64,000 nt of DNA from Verrucomicrobiota bacterium (GTDB lineage Bacteria; Verrucomicrobiota; Verrucomicrobiia; Limisphaerales; J093): contig JAKLFY010000003.1 of assembly GCA_022710935.1 (NCBI GenBank), forward strand, positions 100,603 through 164,602, read 5' to 3'. Under the pieces are notes generated by a model. It was not told the origin of the DNA. It did not search any database and was given only the letters and a program-made list of their open reading frames with translations. Each line of letters opens with the position of its first letter. The stretch's first letter is position 1. Below, piece by piece: positions 9,394 to 17,399 of this stretch. The position numbers were made by a program, and so were the translations under genes.

Positions 9394-10046
9394 TCACCTG
9401 GGGTCGGGCTGATCTTCCCGTCGCCGATCGACGGTCCACGTGACTTCGTTGTGAGGCTCGTTGTCGTTGTTCCACCGCGGGCGCCAGAGGTGGTTGATCG
9501 CCGGGTTGACCAGGTCTTTGCGCCGCGGCGCCTCCGCATGCCCATCCCCAAACATCAGGGCGGTCCGTTTCGCGTGCCGGTTGGCGGGCCACTGGCCACT
9601 GGTCTTCGTCCATGTTGGCTTCCCCGGTCGGGTCCTGCTGCATCCCGCGGCCCTCTCCCACCGCAATCATGTTCGCGGGCGCCACGACCGTGGTATCCTT
9701 CACCAGCCCTTCGTTAGTCGGTCACGTACATGGCCATCCCGATTCCAAGTTGCCGGAGATTGCCCACACACTGCGTCTGCTTGGCCTTTTCCTTGGCTTT
9801 GCCCAGCGCGGGCAGCAGCATGCCGGCGAGAATCGCGATAATCGCGATGACCACCAACAATTCAATCAGCGTAAAACCCGCCGGCCCTCGGCGGCGGATC
9901 CTGAAGGTTTCGGTGCCGGATCGCCCTCCTTCCCCAACACTCGCGCGCGCAACCGGGGTGACAGCTTCCGGTCTCATCGCGTTGGCAAAACCGCGCCCAG
10001 CAAGGGATCCAGGAGCATCCTGCCGGTCCTCAAGGCGTTTTGCCAT
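9394..10046 (-). pseudogene. Prepilin-like (DUF1559-type) gene with internal deletion
   Basis: The N-terminal part (9714-10046) has a type IV prepilin leader with [18 protein letters not shown] followed by [13 protein letters not shown] and [16 protein letters not shown]. It stops at VTD. About 60 bp further on, a different frame (to about 9394) has ALMFGDGHAEAPRRKDLVNPAINHLWRP, the GDGH-containing end that such proteins normally carry. The roughly 150 residues between are missing, so two ends of one gene are joined by a deletion. The start at 10046 gives an unusually long 50-residue leader. Confidence 0.65.
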
Positions 10047-10129
10047 GGGAACAGTGCGTTGCAGTTCTCCGTCTCTCTAACCTGGCGCGGTTTTGCCACA
10101 GCCCCGATTTCCGCTACACCTTTCCATTG

Positions 10130-10212
10130 GTGAGAAATCCGGGCATAGACCCGGAAATCTCACCCGCGGACCGTCAGGAAGGCCGCGACCGCCCCACCGG
10201 TGAGATTTCCGG
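10130..10212. repeat. Nested inverted repeats between relic genes
   Basis: CCCGGAAATCTCACC near 10150 and GGTGAGATTTCCGGG ending at 10212 form a perfect 15-bp inverted repeat. A third, imperfect copy (GTGAGAAATCCGGG) starts the block, so either left arm could pair with the middle one. There is no T-run, so this looks like a mobile or regulatory hairpin rather than a simple terminator. Confidence 0.5.
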
Positions 10213-10227
10213 GTTAGCAGCATTGGG

Positions 10228-10635
10228 ATGGGCGCATTCTCGTTCTGCATCAAGCTGACAGACCTGTGTTGTGAAGGTGATGCCCCTGCTGTAGGCCTCA
10301 ACCCGTTCCGCCCCTCCTGCCCAGCGACGGTCTATTACCTCCCGGGGACTGCAGGCTGGGGACCGACCTTTGGTTGTCGGCCGACAGCGCACTGGATGCA
10401 GCCGCAGCCGACGATCTTAGCCTTTGGCGAGCGCTTTGGAGTGCGGGCCAACCAGTTCGGGTTCACCATCTCCTGGGCGACGAACGCCACCGTCCTCGTC
10501 GAGGCCTGCACGGACCTTACGAAGCCGACCTGGTCGGCGGTGGGAACGAACACCCTTAGCGACGGCTTTGCCTGCTTCAGCGACGCTGACTGGGCGAACC
10601 ACTCGGCTCGGTTCTACCGCGTGCGGTCAGAGTGA
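10228..10635 (+). pseudogene. C-terminal fragment of a BspA-like LRR_5 exoprotein
   Basis: The readable part begins as a repeat (IGAFSFCIKLTDLCCEGDAP-like) and continues with ATVYYLPGTAGWGPTFG, the usual last LRR_5 unit of Verrucomicrobial BspA-like proteins. A C-terminal domain follows (FGFTISWATNATVLVEACTD, ARFYRVRSE). Intact proteins have many repeats upstream; here at most one remains and there is no signal peptide. It is therefore the tail of a lost surface protein. Confidence 0.6.
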
Positions 10636-10936
10636 CGCCCCCCACGCCTCCAGCACCTCCCACACACCTCCGCCGGCGTAGCGCTTGATGTGGCCGGGGG
10701 GCACGTTCCAACTCGCGGAACACGGCTGCTTTGCTGACGTCGTTCAATCGGCTGGGGGCGATGGTGCTCATGTCTTCCGGAGGTCGATCTCGCTGGACCG
10801 GAGTTGCCCTTCACGTCAGCTCCCGTGCCGAACGTCATAGCAGCGGAATCCGATCCCGCCCAACCCCCCGCCCGGTTACCGCCCTCTGTTAGTTTACGCC
10901 TTTACTTCCCAGTGCCGCAGGGCTGGAATCCGGCTC
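10636..10936. other. Gap of about 300 bp, no gene
   Basis: A minus-strand frame ends with HIKRYAGGGVWEVLE-like residues near 10640. A similar peptide (TSHTKRHAGAYVWKIPEV) ends at 13362, so both may be tails of the same lost gene family. I cannot name it. No promoter stands out for the gene at 10937. Confidence 0.35.
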
Positions 10937-12436
10937 ATGAACACTGATCCTGATTCATCGCTCGGGATTTCTACCTCATTCTGCGCCTCCCCGCCCCAGA
11001 ATATTAGCTTGAACCGCCGGGCGTTTCTGCTCCGTTCGGCGACCGCGTTGGGCGGCTGCGCCTATTGCCTTGGCTGTTCCCCCGTGTGGGCGGCCCGCGC
11101 CGAGCCCAAAGGTTCCCCGTTGCTCAGCCCTGGTTGCCGGCGTTCAAGAGTGAAGGTCGCCCGCGTTTACCTGGGCAAACCGGACGCGCATTGGCCGACG
11201 CCCAAGCTCGATCTCAACGCCGAGCGTCGAAGCTACGAGGCCGACTTCGCAAAGATGCACGACGCCTTCGCCGATATCGGGTTTACGGTCGACGAGTTGG
11301 TCACCGACAAGAAGCAGGTCGAAGGGTTAGCGGAACGGCTGAAATCGGCGGATGGCATCCTGCTGATCCATCTTTCGATGGGAATGCAGGAAACCATCGA
11401 AGCGATCCTGGCCTGCGGACGGCCCACCGCCTTGTTCGCGGCGCCGTATTCGGGCCATGAGTGGTCGCAGCTCGGTGCGATTCGACAGAAGCCTGTCGGC
11501 AAGCGCCTCGAGTGCTTTCTCACGAGTGACCGATCACAACTCGCGGCGGCGGTCCGGCCTTTCCGGGCGATCCACCACCCTCGCGAGGCGAAGATTCTGA
11601 ATGTGACTGAACGGGCGCGAGATGAGGCGAAGACGCAGGCCTGGCAGGCTAAGTACGGGACGGAATTCAAGACCCTGGACCGACAACGGATGCTGGCGGC
11701 CTATGAAGCGGTGAGCTGGGAGGACGCTGCGACCGAAGCGCGCCGCTGGGTTCACCAAGCCGCGAAGGTCGTTGAACCGTCGCGTGAAGAGATCATTCGT
11801 TCGTGCCGACTGGCGCTCGCGTTCGAGAACTTGTTAGCCGAGGAGAACGCGACGGTCATCACGGTGGATTGCTACGGCACCATGTACCGAAAGCTCCCGG
11901 CGTTTCCGTGCGTGGGGTTTGTTCGGTTGAACGACCTGGGCTTGGGCGGCATCTGCGAATCGGATCTCACCAGCGCAATGACCTACATCATTCTGCAAGG
12001 GCTCAGCGGACGGCCGGGGTTTATCAGCGACCCGACTGTGGACGAAGCCACCAACAGCTTGATTCTGGCGCATTGCCTCGGCACGCGTAGGATGGACGGA
12101 CCCAGAGGCAAGGCGGCGCCCTATCGGCTGCGCACCATCATGGAGCGTCAGGAAGGCTGCGTGCCGCAGGTCTTCATGCGGCGCGGGCAACGGGTGACCC
12201 AGGCCTGGTTGGCCACGGCCGAGACACTGTCGTATTTTACCGGCGAGATTATTGCCGTCCCGGACTCGGACCGGGGCTGTCGCACCCAGATCAAGGTGCG
12301 GGTGGATGGCAACGTCACAAAGGTCTGGCAGAATTGGGCGCACGGGCTGCATCGGTTGACCTGTTACGGCGATCTCACTGGAGATCTTGAGCGGTTCTGT
12401 CGGTACACGGATCTCGCGTTCGTGAATGAGGCGTAA
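10937..12436 (+). CDS. Tat-exported L-fucose/L-arabinose isomerase-like protein
   Basis: The 499-residue protein carries a twin-arginine signal (LNRRAFLLRSATALGGCAYCLGCSP). A Rossmann-like first domain follows (KVARVYLGKPDAHWP, GILLIHLSMGMQ). The C-terminal part resembles sugar isomerases of the L-fucose/L-arabinose fold (TVDCYGTMYRKLPAFPCVGF, LNDLGLGGICESDL). Family members of this exported type are common in Planctomycetes and Verrucomicrobia, but their substrates are mostly unknown. It stands alone between relics. A true isomerase activity is not shown by the sequence. Confidence 0.65.
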   Translation: MNTDPDSSLGISTSFCASPPQNISLNRRAFLLRSATALGGCAYCLGCSPVWAARAEPKGSPLLSPGCRRSRVKVARVYLGKPDAHWPTPKLDLNAERRSYEADFAKMHDAFADIGFTVDELVTDKKQVEGLAERLKSADGILLIHLSMGMQETIEAILACGRPTALFAAPYSGHEWSQLGAIRQKPVGKRLECFLTSDRSQLAAAVRPFRAIHHPREAKILNVTERARDEAKTQAWQAKYGTEFKTLDRQRMLAAYEAVSWEDAATEARRWVHQAAKVVEPSREEIIRSCRLALAFENLLAEENATVITVDCYGTMYRKLPAFPCVGFVRLNDLGLGGICESDLTSAMTYIILQGLSGRPGFISDPTVDEATNSLILAHCLGTRRMDGPRGKAAPYRLRTIMERQEGCVPQVFMRRGQRVTQAWLATAETLSYFTGEIIAVPDSDRGCRTQIKVRVDGNVTKVWQNWAHGLHRLTCYGDLTGDLERFCRYTDLAFVNEA

Positions 12437-12936
12437 ACCACCGATTGACGCAGGCCAAAGCGGCGCCGATCCGCTTCATGCAGGAGTCGGTTCCTGACTC
12501 TGAGACCGTCGGCTGCCAGCGCGGGCACAGGGGTGCCGCCATACCCTCCGCTTGATCATGCCCAACTCGAACGGCGCGCTCGATCTCCTCGGAGCGGCGT
12601 CATCGCCGCGACCAGGATGACGACCAAGCCTGCATACACCCAGCGTCCCAGAAAGCGCACCGAAGGCGGGGTGTTTCGTCGCCGGCAGCCTTCCTTGCCG
12701 CAACACAAACTGAAACGCACCTGCCACCGGGGGCCACCGGCCACCCCGGGGCTTGCGTTCATAATCGCTCCGGTAGAGCTTGCCCTCACAATGGCGGCAG
12801 TCTTACTGACGCGCCTCCTCGACTAGATCGCCATCGTGGCGGGGGCATCAGTGAACCGTGAAGTTCACATCATCCCCGTTGAACAGCCCAGCACTTGAAG
12901 TGTCAAACCTGCCAACTGTGCAACGGCTGAACTCTG
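12437..12936. other. Gap with a zinc-ribbon relic
   Basis: Apart from the minus-strand relic at 12545-12815 I see no gene. The 120 bp before 12937 should hold the HPr promoter; no clear consensus boxes were found. Confidence 0.4.
12545..12815 (-). pseudogene. Zinc-ribbon protein relic of transposon type
   Basis: Read leftward, one frame gives CRHCEGKLYRSDYERKPRG and, after a frameshift near 12725, another gives RFSLCCGKEGCRRRNTPPSVRFLGR. Together they form a paired-cysteine zinc ribbon followed by a hydrophobic segment (VYAGLVVILVAAM). I associate this layout with short proteins linked to transposons, from memory only. The gene is frameshifted and too short. Confidence 0.45.
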
Positions 12937-13260
12937 ATGAAGACAACCAAGGTTATTGTCCCCTGGCGCGAGGGACTGCATGCGAGGCCGGCGGCAGGAC
13001 TGGTGCGTCGGATTCAGAACCTGCGGTCGCGAATTCTGCTTCGCGTCGGTCAGCGCGTCGCGGATGGCAGGAGCATCCTCGCGGTGTTGACGCTTTGTGC
13101 GGTGTGCAACACAGCGATTGAAATCCAGGCTTCGGGCGAAGACGAAGACCTCGCCATCAAGGTCGTAGAGAGCATGTTCGTAGACGTGGCATGTGATGAT
13201 CAGCAGGCCGCTGAAGGAGAGGGACCGGCTGAGACAGGGGCCTTGCCTGAATCCAATTGA
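12937..13260 (+). CDS. HPr-family phosphocarrier protein
   Basis: The motif EGLHARPAAGLVRR at about residues 12-25 contains the histidine phosphorylated by PTS enzyme I. DGRSILAVLTLCA at about 42-54 contains the regulatory-site serine region. The fold length of about 88 residues is complete, with a 20-residue acidic tail (CDDQQAAEGEGPAE). HPr passes phosphate in sugar uptake or, in organisms without PTS permeases, signals through HPr kinase. No enzyme I, HPr kinase or permease lies nearby, so its role here is open. Confidence 0.85.
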   Translation: MKTTKVIVPWREGLHARPAAGLVRRIQNLRSRILLRVGQRVADGRSILAVLTLCAVCNTAIEIQASGEDEDLAIKVVESMFVDVACDDQQAAEGEGPAETGALPESN

Positions 13261-13587
13261 GTCGAGCCTTTGGCAGGGCAGAACCTTCATGGGGGCGTCT
13301 GGCACCCTCCTGCAAGCCGTTCGTGACGTCGCAGGCCGACGCGCCAGTCTGAGTGGCGTGCCTACACCTCCGGAATTTTCCACACGTACGCGCCGGCGTG
13401 GCGCTTGGTGTGGCTGGTGGTGACGTTCAGGATGAAGTAGCCGGTCGGGATCGTGCCTGATGACGTGTCCGCGGTGACCGCCGCGGGCCTGATCTGCATC
13501 CACGTCGCTGGCGGCCTTGTTCCCGCCCTCCAGCAAGATGAAAAGGGAGCAATGGGGTCGCATCTAAATAGACACCGGCTCTGAGCA
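13261..13587. other. Gap with a possible minus-strand gene tail
   Basis: A minus-strand frame ending at 13362 encodes GTIPTGYFILNVTTSHTKRHAG and AYVWKIPEV. It reads like the real C-terminus of a protein but has no upstream part in frame. I could not assign a family. No other gene is visible. Confidence 0.35.
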
Positions 13588-13877
13588 GCGGGCGCGTCGC
13601 CGGCCTGCATGCGGACCGCGCGGGCTCGCTCTGCGTGGTCACCGAAGGCGGCGGCGTGGCTCGATACCAGCAGGGCGTCTTCCGGAAGCTGCTGCCTGAA
13701 ACCACTCCCGCCAGGACTGAAGAAGTCCGCCCGGCCTTCTACGAGTCTCGTTGCGGTCAGCTTTGGATCTCGCTGAAGTACGGCTGCGTCCACCGCTGGG
13801 ATGGCCACACCCTGGACGCCCTCGAGGCGCCCCCGGAATGCGCGGAGTCTGTCCTCGTCCCGGTCGGCCTTTCCTGA
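13588..13877 (+). pseudogene. Two-component propeller repeat relic
   Basis: The frame reads VAGLHADRAGSLCVVTEGGGVARYQQGVF. This matches a Reg_prop beta-propeller blade (pattern: D..G.LWVGT..GGL.RY..G.F). A second, eroded blade with GQLWISLKYGCVHRWDG follows. Such blades normally occur 10-14 times in sensor histidine kinases of the hybrid two-component type. Only about 1.5 blades remain and there is no kinase, so this is a fragment. Confidence 0.5.
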
Positions 13878-13900
13878 GCATTTCGCCAGGGCAAGGGCAA

Positions 13901-14330
13901 TCAGCTTCCCGGTGTGCGAGTCCGCACATCGCGCGATTTGCTCCGGGGGCCCTCAGGCACGATCCGGCCTCCGTCCTCAATGACGGACAGGACGGGATAA
14001 GCAGCGTTGTAATGCTTGTGCAGGAAGAGCGGGTTGTGCTCGCGGTAGAGTCGCCGGCCAACTCGGTCGGCGATCGGCAACAGCATCTGCTCGTATCGAC
14101 AGAGGACGGCGGGAACCTCGTTGAGATTGATCCCGAGGAACAGGCCAACAGCGCTACCCAGGGCGGGAATCCTGGTCCAATTGGACGGGATGTGGTTCAG
14201 CAAGAGCGAGGGATCAGAGAGGACCTGAAGCCGCGTGGGATACCCCGGGCGACGGCCCTGTCGAACCGGTTCGGGTTTCACGCCCAAAGCGTAAAACGTC
14301 TCGATGTTCTCGTCAAGGTGAGGGAGGAAC
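13901..14330 (-). pseudogene. Unrecognised gene fragment
   Basis: A leftward frame of about 140 residues includes LPHLDENIETFYALGVKPEP, SNWTRIPALGSAVGLFLGIN and REHNPLFLHKHYNAAYPVLS. The amino-acid composition looks like a real soluble protein and differs from the low-complexity shadow frames around it. I do not recognise a family. There is no clear start codon or ribosome site, so it is probably a remnant. Confidence 0.3.
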
Positions 14331-14466
14331 GGTGTCGAGACTCACGCACGGCTCCGGCTGCCAGATCATCGATTTCGACGCTTCATGAAGCCGGGCGATT
14401 CCCTCGTCTCGGGCATCGGGCAAATGAAGATAGTCTCGAGACGGCCCGGATGGTAGTCTTCACGGC

Positions 14467-15501
14467 ATGAAACACTTCTCCTCGTTCAGCCGGCGCCAGT
14501 TCCTGGGAATCACCGCCGCCGCAGCCGGCGCGGCACCGTTCCTGACCCGGGCCGCGGAATCCTCTCGAGGCCAGCCGGGCACGATCCAGCTCAGCAGCGT
14601 AAGCTGGAACTTCCATGGCCTGGGCCCGGGCGCCGACCCTGAAGCGGCCATCGACACCATCGGCGGACTGGGCTTCGACGGGATCGAACTGATCGCCAAC
14701 TCGGGCGGCGACTTCAAGACCTTCTGGACGGACGACCGGGTGGACCGGCTCAGGCGGAAACTGGAGCAGAACAAGCTGCGGGTGCCCCAGTTCGCCATGT
14801 TCCAACCGGTCGTCGAGAACCTTTCGAGTTCACGGCGCGATGAGCGCGAGCAGGCGCTGGACCATTTCGAGTCCGGCTGTCGCCTCGCCTCCAGGTTCAA
14901 CGCGCCGATCGTGAACATCGTCGCGCCCTGGGCTCGGGAACTCGAAGGGCCAACATCCTACCTGCCGCGGTACTACGAAGTCGCCAGCGGCGCCCCGCAA
15001 ACCAAGTTCCACATCGACATCGCCGATGGATTCGATTGGGACCTGGTCTGGAACGGCTTCGTGGAGACGGTCAAGGCGTGCGTGGCCCGGGCCAAGGCCC
15101 ACGGCTTGAAGTTCACGATCGAAAACCACACCCACACCCTCCTGCCCGACACCGGCTCGATGTTGCGTCTCTGGGACGCGATTCGCGATCCCGCGCTCGG
15201 CTTCAACCTCGATGCGGGCTGGATTCAGTTGAACCGCGAGTACGCGCCTCTGGCGATCCACAAACTCAAGGGCCATCTCCTGCATCTGCATCTGCGTGAC
15301 ATCGACGGCCTGATGCGCAGTTTCTCGCCCATCGGCCTGGGTGTCATGGATTTCCCGGCGATCGCTCAGGCCCTTCGGCAGACGGGTTACCAAGGCTTTG
15401 CCTCCCTCGAGCAGGATGGGCACCCCGGCGACCCCGACATGAGGGACACCTGCCGCAGGTACCTCGAGACGCTGAGGGCGTGCCTCGAAGCCGCAGGTTA
15501 G
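14467..15501 (+). CDS. Tat-exported sugar phosphate isomerase/epimerase (xylose isomerase-like TIM barrel)
   Basis: A Tat-type signal (FSRRQFLGITAAAAGAAPFL) precedes an AP-endonuclease-2/xylose-isomerase-like TIM barrel. GFDGIELIANSGGD, KFTIENHTHTLLPDTGS, GFNLDAGWIQLN and GFASLEQDGHPGD supply the glutamates, histidine and aspartate expected as metal ligands. Such exported barrels are frequent in Verrucomicrobia sugar-use loci; the substrate is unknown. The TAG stop (15499-15501) lies inside the first bases of repeat A copy 2. Confidence 0.8.
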   Translation: MKHFSSFSRRQFLGITAAAAGAAPFLTRAAESSRGQPGTIQLSSVSWNFHGLGPGADPEAAIDTIGGLGFDGIELIANSGGDFKTFWTDDRVDRLRRKLEQNKLRVPQFAMFQPVVENLSSSRRDEREQALDHFESGCRLASRFNAPIVNIVAPWARELEGPTSYLPRYYEVASGAPQTKFHIDIADGFDWDLVWNGFVETVKACVARAKAHGLKFTIENHTHTLLPDTGSMLRLWDAIRDPALGFNLDAGWIQLNREYAPLAIHKLKGHLLHLHLRDIDGLMRSFSPIGLGVMDFPAIAQALRQTGYQGFASLEQDGHPGDPDMRDTCRRYLETLRACLEAAG

Positions 15502-15604
15502 GTTCTGTGCAAGAATGAACTCCGTTTTTGCTGGAGGGGATTTGGCTCGCTGGCGAGGACTTCGGCGAGCTCAGCCGAGCCGCGCGACGAGAGAGCATAC
15601 CCGA
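15499..15604. repeat. Repeat A copy 2 (partial)
   Basis: From TTAGGTTCTGTGCAAGAA through CTGGAGGGGATTTGGCTCGC to about GAGAGCATAC, this is the inverse of 2755-2860. It keeps one terminal repeat and about 100 bp of interior. The other end is missing, so it is a truncated copy. The TAG at its edge ends the upstream isomerase gene. Confidence 0.65.
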
Positions 15605-15619
15605 AGCGGTCTCTGGCCG

Positions 15620-15790
15620 AGGAACAAGGATGCCAGACAGCTCTGCCCCTCAGCCTAGAGCGTATCGAAGGCGAAGGAGGATTCTCCTGAACCGCTCACG
15701 CCAGTGAAGACGACGAGGCGGTTCTTGGGGAACGAGAGGTCGTCGACCTTCAGGTTGTGCTGCCGCGCCCCGACGGGTTCTTATCTCCGA
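15620..15790 (-). pseudogene. uvrA: uvrA N-terminal fragment
   Basis: Leftward translation gives [20 protein letters not shown], then [19 protein letters not shown], a stop, and AEGQ. This is the first ATP-binding segment of the UvrA excision-repair ATPase (normally GARxHNLK...TGxSGSGKSSLAFDTLYAEGQ). The P-loop lysine is changed to glutamate and the tyrosine codon is a stop. Only about 55 residues remain of a protein of about 940. The working uvrA must be elsewhere. Confidence 0.7.
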
Positions 15791-15872
15791 AACCTCGCGC
15801 ATGTCTCACCAGCAAGAATGTGCATTGTCGACGTGGCCCGAGTGAGAAGTCCGCGGCGAGTCCAGGCGGAGT

Positions 15873-17267
15873 TCATGGCTTGGCCAATTCGTTAAGAATG
15901 TCCACGGCTTCGTCCACCAGACGTTCGCCCGTGCCGGGCTCGGCGTAACTGTGATAACCGGTCCAAACCTGATAGCCGCCCAGCTTGTGCGCCGTTTGGT
16001 CGGGCAGATAACCGATCCAGTCGTTGGCCAACTCGGCGACAATCGTGTGGCGAAACGGCGAGCGGTTCTTGATGTCCAGGCCCAATTGCGTGAAGCATTC
16101 CGCCGGCACGCCCACCAGGGCCACATCCCCAATGCGCATCCCTTGCAGCCACGTTTCCCGTTCCTGGCCGCGTTGCGGCGCCAGCTTCGCGCGCATGTCG
16201 CGGAAGACGTCGATGACCGACTGCCCGTACGCGCCCACATAGCGCTGGCAATACTGCGTCACCGCGGCGTGTTCTTGCGCTTCGTCGAACTGACGCACGC
16301 GATAGCGGAAGGGGCGCTTCACCGCGCCCAGACGATCCACGGACCGCGGTTTGGCCTGTTGCAGCGCGTCGCGCACCGCCTGGGAGATTCGTCGGGCGCA
16401 TTCGGCGCCGGACAACGTCAAGTTATGCGTCGAACCGGAGGCGCCTTCCAGAAAGCACACCGGACCGTCGAGTTCGGCTTCCAGATCCTGGGCGGCCAAT
16501 CCATAGAATCCCGGCGAGCGTTGGCCCGGCGCGCGGCTGCCGATGGTGTGTGTCGAGTGATTGAAGATCAGGGCCCGCAGCCTGGCGGACGTGTCGCGGA
16601 ATGCCAGCACCGGCAGCTCGGGATCGAACGGGCCAGTGGGCCGCACGAACTGGTCGTGGGGTCCCACCCAGTAAATCGAGCCATCGGCAAGTCGAATCCG
16701 GCTGTTCTGCCCCACGGTCTTCTCTTCGCCCAGATGGAACAGCAACTGGCAGTCTTCCGCGGAGAGATTGGCATGGGCGGCCTGCACGGCCTGCACGAGG
16801 CCGCGCTGCACGCGTCGGGTGAAGACTTCGTCCGCGCCATACCCGTGCACCCTCATGGTGCTGGGGGCATGATGGGTGTGCGTGCAATTGATCAGGATGT
16901 TCGCCGCGGGAAGGCCCGTGCTCTGCTCGATCTCCCGCACCACGGGATCGAGGTGCTCACGGGTGATCATGAGAATGTCGCAGGCGGCAATGGCCAGCTT
17001 GCCGAACGGTTTCTGCTCCAGCACCACCGCGACCGCGCGCAGTTTCCCTTCTTGCCCGCTGGCAGTCCCAGCCGTGATTCCACCGGCGATGACCATCGAG
17101 TCGTCCGCAGCCAACTCGATCGCCGCCGCGCCGACCCGCAGGCCGGCGGTCTCGGATTGGGCGGCCTTCGCCGTGGCCAACGGACTCGAGAGGCACCCGC
17201 CGCAGAGAACCCCATACACGCTCGTCCAAAACCATCGATTCCGTAGCGTCTTCATACTTCGGCGCAT
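15873..17267 (-). CDS. Neutral/alkaline ceramidase-like exported protein
   Basis: After a signal segment (WFWTSVYGVLCGGCLSSPLA) the protein has RVGAAAIEL, an IAACDILMI strand, the metal-site stretch NCTHTHHAPSTM, and LIFNHSTHTIGSR. These are typical of the neutral/alkaline non-lysosomal ceramidase N-terminal domain. The C-terminal part ends with LVGVPAECFTQLGLDIK and DWIGYLPDQ. Many bacterial members act on unknown lipids or amides. The start is 17267 or 17255; longer starts would precede the signal peptide with unrelated residues. No partner genes are evident. Confidence 0.8.
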   Translation of the reverse strand: MRRSMKTLRNRWFWTSVYGVLCGGCLSSPLATAKAAQSETAGLRVGAAAIELAADDSMVIAGGITAGTASGQEGKLRAVAVVLEQKPFGKLAIAACDILMITREHLDPVVREIEQSTGLPAANILINCTHTHHAPSTMRVHGYGADEVFTRRVQRGLVQAVQAAHANLSAEDCQLLFHLGEEKTVGQNSRIRLADGSIYWVGPHDQFVRPTGPFDPELPVLAFRDTSARLRALIFNHSTHTIGSRAPGQRSPGFYGLAAQDLEAELDGPVCFLEGASGSTHNLTLSGAECARRISQAVRDALQQAKPRSVDRLGAVKRPFRYRVRQFDEAQEHAAVTQYCQRYVGAYGQSVIDVFRDMRAKLAPQRGQERETWLQGMRIGDVALVGVPAECFTQLGLDIKNRSPFRHTIVAELANDWIGYLPDQTAHKLGGYQVWTGYHSYAEPGTGERLVDEAVDILNELAKP

Positions 17268-17399
17268 GGTAGGCGCAGGCCACAGCCAAGAAAAGAACAG
17301 AGGCGGACGTCTTTGGACGCGGAGCAACGCCCGTGAACTGGGGTCTTGCCGCTGTGTCAACCCGGTATTACCTCTTCCTCAACCGCAACGACCGGTGGC

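Noticed and set aside
15951..17246. 431-codon plus-strand frame opposite the ceramidase-like gene
   Set aside because: It is the shadow of a gene with clear ceramidase motifs; its residues are low-complexity Arg, His and Gly.
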